From NCBI RefSeq assembly GCF_014633365.1, contig NC_068350.1, positions 67,001 through 131,000 on the forward strand: a DNA stretch of 64,000 nucleotides, given 5' to 3'. Position 1 is the stretch's first letter. Each line of letters starts with the position of its first letter. The DNA comes from Diospyros lotus (lineage: Eukaryota > Streptophyta > Magnoliopsida > Ericales > Ebenaceae). Made by a program: the position numbers and the translations under genes. The notes beneath the pieces are model-generated. The model searched no databases and was not told the DNA's origin. It saw nothing but the letters and a program-made list of their open reading frames with translations. This document shows, in pieces, positions 37,201-49,200 of this stretch.

Positions 37201-40200
37201 GATAGATAGAAATCAGAATGCAAAATTCATAGTCAATAATCTTCTCAAGACAGCCTCTGGGCTGATATAGCTGGGTGGTCGCTTTCACAGGCGATCCTCC
37301 CTTCCTAACGATTGTAACCATAAGTTTTGTCCTATTCTAGCTCCCTTCCACGTGGGGAATCTTTAGCTAACAAACTGGTGCTAGAAATTACAATAAAACC
37401 CGAAAAGGTAAACAGTAAAACAGAAGAATTACAGTGCAAGGAAAATTAAAAATGCTGCTGCTTAGGGACGGTTGTGACAATCCCCCCCCCCCCCCCCCCC
37501 CTCGATTGATTTCTTGTCCTCAAGAAATACTAAGGAGACTGGCCGTTTGGGGAAATTGCTTTAGGAGATCTGGGAGGTACTCCCTGGTGCTGCCATGCCA
37601 CTTGACCAACACTTGAATGAGTGGAGCCCCTTGCTTGTACACCACTCTCCTCTCGAGTATAGCTTCTGGTTCCACCACCCCGCTAGCTTCTTTAGGGAAT
37701 GTAGGGATGGCCCTGCCCACTGGTTAGGTTCCCACGGATTCCTTGAGGAGAGAGACATGAAATACTGGATGAATTTGGGTCCCCTCCGATAACTTCAGAC
37801 GGTATGCCACTTGGCCTACCTTGGCTTCTATGGCAAAAGGACCAAAATATTTAGGGCTAAACTTAGTCACTTTTCCCTTAGTGATGGACTTGAGATGGGG
37901 ATACCACAGCCTCAAATACACATTATCTCCCACTGCAAACTCCCTTTCACTTCTCTTTCGATCGGCTATTTGCTTCATCCTGTTCCTAGCTAATGCCAGC
38001 TCTTGCTTAAGCTGTTGAGTGACCTGTCTTCGTTGCTGAAGGTATTCTTCCACCGTTGCTACATTGGATCCCTTATCTACCGCCGGTAAGGTTGGCGGTT
38101 GGTATCCGAATAAGACTTCAAATGGTGACATTTTAATAGAGGAATGATGGTTGGTGTTATACCACCATTGGGTTAGGGACAACCACCGATGCCACTCCTT
38201 GGGTTGTAAGAGGCAAACACACCTCAAGTAGGTTTCCAAACTTTGATTTACCCTCTCCGTTTGCCCGTCTGATTGAGGGTGGTAAACTGTGGACATGCTT
38301 CACTTGGTCCCCAATGCCTTCATGAGTTCCTGCCACATTAGACTTGTGAAAATCCAATCCCGATTTGAGATAATGTACTTGAGAGTCCCATGCAGCTTCA
38401 CCACTTGATCAAGGAAGGCCCTGGCTACATCTTGAGCGGTATAAGGATGAGTTAGCCCTATGAAGTGAGCAAATTTGGTCAACTGGTCTACTACTACTAG
38501 TATACTGTCCCTTCCTTCCGATTTCGATAAGCCTTCCACAAAATCCATTGATACGCTAGTCCAGGCTTGGTTAGGGATGGGTAATGGTTGCAGCAGCCCA
38601 GGGTAGGCTATGTTCTCGGACTTGCATCTCTTGCAGGTATCACAAGACATCACTTATCTTCGAATTTTAGCTTTCATCCTTGGCCAATGGAATACCCTCC
38701 TAACCTGTACATAAGTGTTCTGCATGCCGGAATGTCCTCCTAACGATGATTCATGCAAGGATTGCATGATCTTTTTCTTGAGCCCGATATTATTCCCAAT
38801 TACCAATCTCCTGTGATGCCTCAACAATCCCTCACTCAAAGTATATTCTCCTTCTCCCTGTGTTCCCACCGTCAATCTTTCTATTATCCCCTTTATCTTT
38901 TCATCCCCCCCATAGCTATCAACCACCTCATTGTACCATTCCGGCACCACCTGGGATATGGCTGCGACACTTTCCTCTTGGTGACACCTTGACAGTGCTT
39001 CCGCAGCTGTATTTTCCTTTCCTTTCCTATATTGTATGGTATAATCCAGCCCAATTAGTTTAGACATTCCCTTCTTTTGCAGCTGGGTGTGAAGTTTCTG
39101 TTGTAACAGGAACTTTAGGCTTTCATGATCGATTTTAATGATGAATTTTCCCCCTTTTAGGTAATGCCCTCCATTTGTCCACTGCCATCAAAACAGCTAT
39201 AAACTCATTTTCATATATACTGAGCCCCGAATGCTTAGGGCTTAAGGCCTGACTCAAAAAGGCTAGTGGTCTCCCTTCTTGAGCTAACACTGCTCCAATA
39301 GCCGTGCCACTTGCATTTGTCTCTAGGATGAAGTGTTTGCTGAAGTTCGATAACCCTAATGTAACACCCCGCTCTCCCAGAAGGGCGTTACGTAACGTAA
39401 GATTCCGGGGATATAATTTTTTTTTCCAAATAAACAACAGAAACCCAACACAAACACCGTTCCCCGAATATCCCGTTACACCTTCTTAGTATATCAATTA
39501 TGAACTATCAATAAACTAAGACATGTTCATCAACTCAAATGCGGAAGCTAGATCGAAACCTTAACAGGTCATAACCGAAACCACTTTATTAATAATATAA
39601 AGTCAAACCAACACTTACAAGACGTCCTCAAAATAAACAACATTATTGAAAGCGACATATTACAAGCTATCAACTAATCGCCATCACTCCTCGACAATTC
39701 CCTTTTCTTTCGCACCGCTGCCTTCACCTAGAACGTTTGAATATTCCAGGGACATAGTCCAAATTAGATGATGAATCATTTAAGTGAGAGTTCAAAATCA
39801 CATTTTTCATGAATGAATGCAAGACATGAAATAAACCAATACACCCGGTAAGCCCTAGCCCAAGAGAATTCCCAGCGCTTAACCCTACCACGGGAAAAGA
39901 GCAATCTCTCTAAAAGCTATGCCACCATATCGACTCGACGACACGATGACGCGATGCGATTCTAGCTTAAATGGGGCTGCCAACGTATCTCACCAGATTA
40001 TGTTCCCACCTTAAGCATCCAGGAACCACCATACAATCCCAACTCAAAAATTTCACATGGACCACCTAGTTGTCCTAGTGCAACTTCTCTGGCCAAACGG
40101 CTTGGCACGGAAACCAAGGCGGCTATCCTGACATGCTCACCAGTTTCAGATATCCCTATTATTCCATCACGCCCTTGGAGAATTACAGTTACACTATCCA

Positions 40201-43200
40201 GATAACATCCTAGGCTGACATCCCACATGAACAACACAGTATGGACCACCTAGTCGTCTTAGTGCAACTTCCCTGACCAAACGGTCTGGCACGGAAACCA
40301 AGACAGCTATCTTGACATGCACACCAGCATCAGATACCCCTATTATTTCGTCACGTCCTTGGAGAATTATGGCTACACTATCCAGACAACATCCGAGGCT
40401 GACATTCCATACGTACACACAAAACTCAAGACAATGCCACATTTCACAATTCAGTGCATCATATAAACAACATTTTATAAAATGCAATGCACAAGTTCAA
40501 AACATTTAGGGACGAACCTCCCTCATAAAATAAATCGTCACCGGTTTCCGTTTGCATGCAACAAAACCATTTTGCATGAAATCACACACATGTTCAAATA
40601 GAACAAGCACAATAAATCAAGTTTTGGGGGCGAACACTCACAACTTAAAACCAAGTTTTCAGGTAGAACACTCACCTCGACGTATTCGAATCGCCTCGAT
40701 CCTTTGTACACAACCTCGATTTGCGTGTCAAAACAAATACTCGTACTTGTACTCAACCTCGAGCCACGACACTCCTAAAACACCATATTTAATTAAAGAA
40801 GTATCAAAATTCATTTTCCTCAATTTTTCCATAATTTCCTCTAATTTCTTCCCAATTTCGACTTCGATAATTCCAAAATAATTATTTCCTCAACTATTTT
40901 CCCAAATATTTCAACACGATAAATCTTCAAATAATTAAATAAAAATTCTGGAATCAAAATTACCAAAAAGCCCTTTCTCACGCACCCTCACGCGCTCGAC
41001 GCGTGTGTGAGAGTGAAGGCTGGCGTGTAGCTGCACGCGCCACCGTCTTCTCCAAAAGTCCGGTCACCGGCGGTTGCTCCGATGGCCACAAAACCGGTAC
41101 CCCCTTAAAGCCCTTGAAGAATCAATCCTGATGCCACCGGTTTCAGGCCGAAAGGCCACCAGAAAATGCCTCGAAAGGCGAGTTGTAGGTCAGGCAAGGC
41201 GGACCGCCACCCGATTTTTGGCCTTACTTAAACAGCCCTCAAATGCTCACCAAAATGCTTCAAAACACTCCCAAAATGATCCTTGATGCCTCGAGACCAA
41301 AAACCCTTTATCAAAAATCATCCAAAAACGCTGTCGATTTGTGCTTCAAAAACTCGAAATTCTCAGCCTCTATTTATACCCAAAAATCGGCCAAAATCCG
41401 GCCAATCACTGACCAATCCTTGCTCCCCAAGACTCCTACGGCCGTATACGACCTTCCCCAAGCCACCCTCGACCATCCCATCGCCGGAAACGGCGGCCAC
41501 GTGCGGTGGCAGTGTGATGGCCGTTTTTCCTTTATTGCATTCACACCACAATTTTTCATAAATTGCATTTTGACCCCTTGACTTCTTCAAATGCCATTTT
41601 TGCCCTTTTCATGATACCCTTGATAAATCCAACTATACCTCTAAGGCCCACAAGTTTAGTACTTCCCATTTCGTTCTTGAAACTTTCGAAAAATTACCGT
41701 TTTGACCTCCCTCGGGCAAAATTAGAAAATTGCACTTAAGCCCAATTGATCGTTTTGACCTTAAATCCATTCGTTTTAACCCGAAATCACTTAAAGGTTA
41801 TTCTACACATAAAATATTAGTCCTTGACATGCTCCGTTGACTTTTTGGATGATCCCTACATCGATTCGGTTTTCTCAGCTCAGTCGACAGCTGTACCGAA
41901 AACTAATCCCGATCCAATTTCTTTCATCACTAAAAATCATAATTCGAGTCACTCGTCGATACTATACCATTTTCCTTGGCTATCTAGGGTCCGGGGTACT
42001 CCCTCCTACTAATTCGGTCGTTCGAAGCTACATTAGTGTACCCTATAGCCTCATTTTTTTCAAAATTCCACTTGTGCCCTTCATTAAATATCGTTTATAT
42101 CCTCAAATCATTCCCGGGTATTACACCTAAGGTCGGCACGTTACTCATAGCTTCTTTCAGCTTAACAAACACTTCCTCTACAGGTTGTCCCCATTAAAAC
42201 CCTCCATTCCTTAGTAATTTCGTCAATGGCTTGCTGATGGCCCCGTATCCCTTCACAAATCACCGGTAGTACCCCGTTAAACCTAGAAATCCCCTCAGAG
42301 CCCTTATTGAATTGGGCCTTGGCCAGGCTACCATAGCCTCTAATTTTCTCGGGTCTGTGCTAACCCCTCCCTTGGATATGATATGACCTAAATATTCCAC
42401 TTGCCCTTGACCAAAAGCACACTTAGACTTTTTAATAAAGAGCTGGTTAGATTTGAGGATATTAAAAGTAGCCTTTAGGTGAGATAGGTGTTGGTCGAAG
42501 GTGGGACTATAGATGAGGATATCATCAAAGAATACAAGTATGAACTTGCGAAGGTAAGGCTTGAATATATGGTTCATGAGGGATTGAAAGGTGGCCAGAG
42601 CATTGGTGAGTCCAAAAGGCATCACTAAGAATTCAAAATGCCTATGGTGGGTTCCAAAGGCTATTTTAGGGATGTCCTCCGGTTTCATCCGAATTTGGTG
42701 ATAGCCTAAACGAAGGTCTAGCTTAGAAAAGAATTGGGCATTGTGTAATTCATCTAAAAGATCCTCAACAAGGGGTATGAGAAATTTATCTTTGACGGTT
42801 AAGGCGTTTAGTTGGCGGTAATCCACACAAAACCGCTATGTTCCATCCTTCTTTTTTACTAATAAAATCGGAGAAGCAAAAGGACTTTGGCTAGGACGGA
42901 TTATGGACTGTAGAAGCATATCCTTAACCATTCTTTCAATTTCATTCTTTTGGGCAGGAGGGTAACGATAAGACCGGATATTAACGGGTTCTGTGTTAGA
43001 TTTTAGGTTGATTGTGTGGTCTTGAACTTGGGTAGGGGGAAGGGCTGAAGGTTCCAAGAACAAATCCTCATATTCTAACAACAATGTATTAAGAAGGTCT
43101 GAGTACGATACCTGGTCAGCCTGATCGTGAGGGGAGTTAACTGTCAGTAACATCTCTCCATGCTCCTCCTTTCCTCCTTTGACCACTATGGACAATAAGT

Positions 43201-46200
43201 GTGCTAGCTGGTTCCATCTCCCTGTGAACATTCTCTGCATCCTTCTCCCACTGATCATTTTACAACTACCTGTTTCCTTTCCTCTTGTCAGAGTCATCCT
43301 TCTTCCCTCTTTTTCGAAAGAGACCTTCATCTTGTTAAAATCAAAGCTTATGGGGCTCACCCCATTCATCCAATCCACCCCTAGGACAACATCACAGCCT
43401 CCGAATTGTAGGAGTCTTAGGTCTGCCTCAAACATTTCCCCTTGCATTTCCCAGCCGAAACCATTACAAGCTGACTTGCTCAACACCCTATCCCCATTTG
43501 CCACTGTCACACTCAAGGGTGGTGTCCCAGTGAGTTGACATTCGAGTCTCTTGGCTGTGCTTTCATCAAGCAAGCTATGGGTACTCCCACTGTCGAAAAG
43601 AATCATCAAGTTACACCCATTTGATCAGCCTTCCACCTTCATAATCTTATTATTAGCTACCCCATTCAGAGCATGAATGGAAATTTCCCCATTATCCTTC
43701 TTGTTGTCATCCTCGGGGTTTAATTCCCCAGTCCCCCCTTGATCCTCTTCCTCATCCCCCTCTAATAGGAGGATTTGTCTTTTACACTAATGTCCCGGGT
43801 GGTATTTGTCTCCACAACGAAAATAGAGGCCTGCCAACCTCCTTTGTTCTCTTAGTTGTTCCCCATATGGAGCTGAGTTAGATCCCCCCACGTGTTTTTC
43901 CTTCATTACTTCCCGATTGTAGTTCTTTCCTCTAGCATTAGAGGTGCCCAGAACCATTCCTTGTTGCTGCTGCCTCTGTTTCTTCATCATCGCCTCCCCC
44001 AAGGTTTCTTGCAAACGGGCACTCTCCGAGGCCTGTTCCACTGTTCTCGGCCTCATCATTTTCACCATTGGCCGCAACTCTTCACTAAGGCCACTTATGA
44101 AGCTTGACACAAAATAAGCTTTCGAGATGTGGGGGTTGTGGCGAATCATGAATGACCTTAACTCCTCAAACCTTTGCAAATAGGATTCAACACTTCCTAC
44201 TTGCTTGAGTTTGTTGAATTCCTCTATGGTATCCATCATGCTCCTTTCTCCAAACCTCTCGCACAACTTCTCAGAGAACTCCTCCCATGTATACTCCCTC
44301 CTCACACTAAGGCACCCTTGGAAACACGTGTCCACTGTTTCATTGAAATAAGCAGTGGCCAGGGGTACCCTTTGTGCTTGCGGTATGTTGTACCAGTTGA
44401 ACAACCTCTCACATTTTTTTACCCACCAACGCGAATTAACTCCCTCAAATGTCGGAATCTCCATCCAAGGCATTGGGTACCCGGGTTGATGATGATTAGG
44501 GGGTTCTACCCTGTCCCTACCCAACATCCTCTCTAACTCCTTTTCCGGGTTTACCTCAAGTTCGAATGTCCCAATTCCCTGGTTCATTCTATGTCCTTGC
44601 AGAATGGACTCATTTCTCTCCCTAGGAGGGAAGTCCGGTGATAATCTTATTGAGTTTTGGTGAGTAAACATCACCATGAACTGCTGCATTTGAGCTCCCA
44701 GTTCATCTTGTACTCTCGCAATTGAAGTAACCATCCTTCGCTCCAAGCCTTCCATGGAACTCTCCAGCTTGTGGTCTATGGCTATGATCGCCTTATGATT
44801 CTAGGTAGCTCCCAGCTCCAATTGATCGATTTGGTTCTAGAAATCCACCACCGTCGAGTTAACTTGTTGAAACTGCGTTTCAAGGCTCTTTATGCGAGTA
44901 CTATCCGCCATCGTTCAAGATACCACAAAGTGTTGGCCGAGAATCTGCGCCTTTGATACCAATTATTGTCACGACCGTGGGTGACAGTAGAATTACACCT
45001 TCAATCCGGTGGTATTGGAGAGATGTAATCGGTGTGAACAAAGAAATGAGAGAGAGAGATGTAGAGAGTAAGAGTTTTAGAAGAGAGAGAGCTAGAAGAT
45101 AGATAGAAATCAGAATGCAAAATTCATATTCAATAATCTTCTCAAGACAACCTCGGGGTTGATATAGCTAGGTGGCCGTGTTCACAGGCGATCCTCCCTT
45201 CCTAACAGTTGTAACCATAAGTTTTGTGCTATTCTAGCTCCCTTCCACCTGGGGAATCTTTAGCTAACAAACTGGTGCTAGAAATTACAATAAAACCCAA
45301 AAAGGTAAATAGTAAAACAAAAGAATTACAATGCAAGGAAATTAAAAATGCTGCTTCTTAGGGACAGTCGTGACAGCTCAGAACCAAATGAAGCAGGTTG
45401 CTGACTGGAAAAAGAGTGATAGGGAGTTTGCAGTAGGGGAGAAGGTGTATCTGAGGCTGAAACACTCCCATCTAAAATCAATCACACAAGGGCAGGTATC
45501 TAAGCTCAGTCCTCGGTATTATGGGCCCTTTACTATAATGGCTAAGGTGGGGAAGGTGGCTTATCAATTGCAACTTCCTGACTAATCCCAAGTTCTCCTC
45601 GTTTTTCACGTTTCCCTCATGGAGAGGGCAGTGGGTACGGAGTCGGTGAATCCAGCATTGCCCTCACTTCCTTAGGAGGGGAACAGGATGGAAGAGCCGG
45701 AGGCTATACTAGACAGGAGGGTAATTTACAATCAGGAGCCCTACTCATTTAAGTATTAGTAAAATGGAAGGACGGACCAGCAGGAAGCAGCACCTGGGAG
45801 TACTTGGCGGATTTACTCAAACAGTTCCTGAGATCTGCCAGCCTCCTCAAGGTTTCTCAAGGACAAGAAAATTCTTAAGGGGGGAGAATTGTTATGAGAA
45901 GAACCTAGCCTACCGAAACTTTTATTTCTTTAGGGCTGTAACTGTTGTTATTTCTTTACTGCTGTAATTTGTTAGTTACCTTTATTGTCATTTTCTGTTA
46001 GGAGTTAGTTTAACCTGTAGGCCCACCTATAGGGGCTGGAATAGGACAAAAAGATTGGTTATAATAGAAAGAGGAATATGATATGTTGTAGTGGCCTTAC
46101 CCCCCCACCAGCTTGTATATTCTCTCCAAGGCTCTCTTAGGAGAATTATCGTGGAATAGAATTTTGATTTCTTCCTACTCTCAACTCTCTCTCTCTTGTT

Positions 46201-49200
46201 TCTCTCTTCTCCCTCTCTCTCTTTTCTTCTCTTCCTCTCTTTCTCTACTCTTGTTCTGTTCTTGCATTCTCCTAATTCACATCAGAATTAGGAGGGCAAC
46301 TCTATCACGGCCAGATCGTGACAAAAACACAATGGGGAATTATTAGAAAAGCAAATCCAAGCCAATGTAGAATTACTGGAAGATTAAAAGGTAAAGTACA
46401 ATATTGGAATTTGGATATTGCATGAAGGTTATGATGTTTTGAGGGATGATTATGATAGATTCACCGAAAATTGATAGAATTACCGATAGTGTAAAGAAGA
46501 AACACTGCTTGAGTAGCGATCCTAGACTACAAGTAATGAAAATGAACAAAAGAAAATGGGTGTTTGAGAGGCCTATAACTCTCCTTGATTTACACTCAAT
46601 TTCGGCCTACCTTTCTATATCCTTTTCCTCTTATTTATATTTTATTCCTACCCCTCTTCTGCTCTCTATAATAGAATTGGTTGCGCACATCTGATTGTTA
46701 CACCAACACAACTATATTACTATTCTACCCCTTGTGCACATGCTGATTGTTACACTAACACATGCCCTATTACTATTTTGCCCTTGGTGCTTGATGCTTG
46801 ATTCATCTCTGGTAAGTCCACTGCACCGGAGGCCTATCATTACTTCCCTCTCCAACTTTCACCTTATCCTCAAGGTGAAAAGTGGGAAATTGCTATTGAA
46901 TCATGCTATAAGGCTCCCAAGTCGCTTCCAACGGGGGTAAACCTCTCCATTGGATTAAAACATCCAACCCACGCAGGTTATTACTCGTTCCTGGCCGAAC
47001 TCCTAGCACAACTTCTAGTTCAACCAGCATCTCTAGGTCTACACTAAGTTGACTGGGAATTTCCACACTGGCTTGTGACGCCCCTTTTGCCTCATGTAGC
47101 TATGACACATGAAAAATGGGGTGGATATTGCAATGTGACGACAACATTAATTTGTAGGCTACGGGCCCGATCTTTTGTTCAATTTTTAAGAGTCTATAGA
47201 ATCTAGGAGCCAGTTTCTCGTTCGGACGATTAGCCAATGACCTTTGGCGATAAGGCCTTAGCTTCAGATAGACTAAGTCCTCAACCTTGAACTTCACATC
47301 TCTTCTCTTCCTGTCTGCCTCCTTCTTCATAACAGATTGTGCCCTTAACAACTGTGTTAAGTTCTTTCAAAATTTGATCCCTTTCAATCAACTGTTATTC
47401 AACTACAAAAACAAGAGTAGATCCCTTTTCAAATCTTAGTAACATTGGGGGTTCCCGCCCATATACTGCTTGGAATGGAGTTAGCCTCAAAGCTGTGTGG
47501 TATGAAGTGTTGTACCACAATTCAGCCCAAGGCAGCCACATGTACCATGCTTTAGGTTTGGAGGAAGCAAAACAGCATAGGTATGTTTCCAGGGTTCTAT
47601 TAAGAGCCTTTGTTTGGCCATCCGTTTGCGGATGGTACGTTGTGCTACGATTGAGTTTTGTTCCTTGGAGGCGAAACATTTCCTCCCAAAATCTGCTCAT
47701 GAAGATCTTGTCTCTATCCGAGACAATGGAGCGAGGCATGCTATGAAGCCTCACAACTTCTTTGATACAAAACCCCTACCACCCCCCCTGTTGTAAAAGG
47801 ATGTTTAAGCCCAATAAAATGCCCATACTTACTAATGAGCCTGTCCACCACTATCAAATTTGATAAGCCTTTGATGAAATCCAAGGCAATGTTGTCCCAA
47901 ATTTGATTTGGGATAGGAAGGGGCTGTAAAAGTCCTCCTGGTGTTAGGGCCAAGTACTTGTTTTGCTGCAAACACCACAATTACCCACATACTGGTGGAT
48001 GTCACGTTTCATTCCAAGCCAATAGACATTAGCTGCAATCCTCTTATAAGTTTTCAAAAATCCCAAGTGCCTTCCCTTATTCCCATTGTGGCCATCATGA
48101 AGTAGTAGAGGAATGAGAGAAGAACCCCTTGGTAAGAACAACCGCCCTCTGTAAAGGAGCTAATTGTTCACCATTTGAAAGTCGAGTCGGGAGGAAGGGT
48201 CACGCTGGAGGTCCTTGACAACCCTTTGCAGCTGTTCATCTTTTTCTACTTCGCTGGCCAGTTGATCAAGTTGAATCACTTTAGGAATGGTTATGGCTAA
48301 CAAGGTTGCGAAGTGACTGATTTTGGAAAGGCCATCCGCCACTCTATTTTCCAATCCCGAGCGATATTGGATCTCAAACTAAAACCCCATTAATTTTAGC
48401 ATCCATCTCTGATATTTAGGGCTCACTAGCTACTGCTCCTTCAGAAATTTGAGACTCTTTTGATTGGTTCGAACCACAAATTTCCTACCGAAAAGGTGAT
48501 GTCTCTATTTTTGTACTACAAACACAATGGCCATCAACTCCCTTTTATAAACTGATTTTCTCCTTTCCAACTGAATAAAAGCATGGCTGAAATATGCAAT
48601 AGGTTTGCGATCTTGCATTAATACTGCTCCCATACCTTGCCCCGATACATCCGATTCCACCACAGGTGTCTTGCCAAAGTCAGGCAAAGCTAAAACTGGT
48701 AGAGACAACATTGCAGCCTTAAGACGTTGAAAGGCTTGCTCTGTTGCATCATCCCAGAAGAATTATTCTTTCATAGTCTCTCTGTGAGGGGCCATGCCAA
48801 TTTACCATAGTCTTTTACAGATCTTCTATAATACCTTGTGAGCCTTAAGAACCCTCTCAACTCCTTCAATGTTGTAGGGGTTGGCCAATCTAACATTGCT
48901 TGCACTTTGTTGCAATCAACGGATACACCGTGCTGGGATATATTGTGGCCAAAATATTCAACCTCCAGCTGCCCAAATAAACACTTCTTCCTATTAGTGA
49001 ACAACTGATTTTTTGCCAATACTTTCAAAACACAACGCAAATGTTGTGCATGTTGCTCAAAATTTCTGCTGAAAACCAAGATGTTGTCAAAAAATACCAA
49101 CACAAAGCACCTCAATTACTCTTTGAATATGTCATCCATCAGTGATTAGAAAGTGGTTGGCGCATTCGTCAACCCGAAGGGCATGATGAGAAATTTGTAG

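Larger units (their letters stand above)
37069..45375 (-). mobile_element. Ty3/gypsy element B, full length
   Basis: LTRs 37069-37479 and 44967-45375 start TGTCACGA on the + strand and end GTGACA; they differ at roughly 30 positions by eye (about 7 percent). Target duplications are GCGCA (37064-37068) and GCTCA (45376-45380). On the - strand a primer-binding site TTGGTATCAAAGGCGC follows the 5' LTR, and the purine tract before the 3' LTR ends in 20 G (seen as C20 at 37482-37501). It carries gag, protease, RT, RNase H and integrase with only scattered stops. It interrupts gypsy A and is interrupted by a 2.77-kb solo LTR. Confidence 0.93.
29630..46323 (+). mobile_element. Ty3/gypsy element A, internally deleted and host to nested insertions
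   Basis: LTRs lie at 29630-30648 (split by a solo LTR) and 45890-46323. Both contain GAGAAGAACCTAGCCTA and TTCTGTTAGGAGTTAG and end GTGACA. The flanking 5-mers are AAAAT and AAAAC, a target duplication with one mismatch. The primer-binding site TTTGGTATTAGAGCC follows the left LTR at 30651, and a purine tract TTCTTAAGGGGGGAG precedes the right LTR. The interior carries gag and protease, then jumps directly into the integrase C-terminus, so RT, RNase H and most of integrase are deleted. Copia (30838-35529) and gypsy B (37069-45375) lie inside it. It is in sense orientation to GRXS14. Confidence 0.88.

Noticed and set aside
41243..41590. Overlapping open frames inside the long solo LTR
   Set aside because: They lie within an LTR bounded by an exact target duplication and show no domain on either strand.
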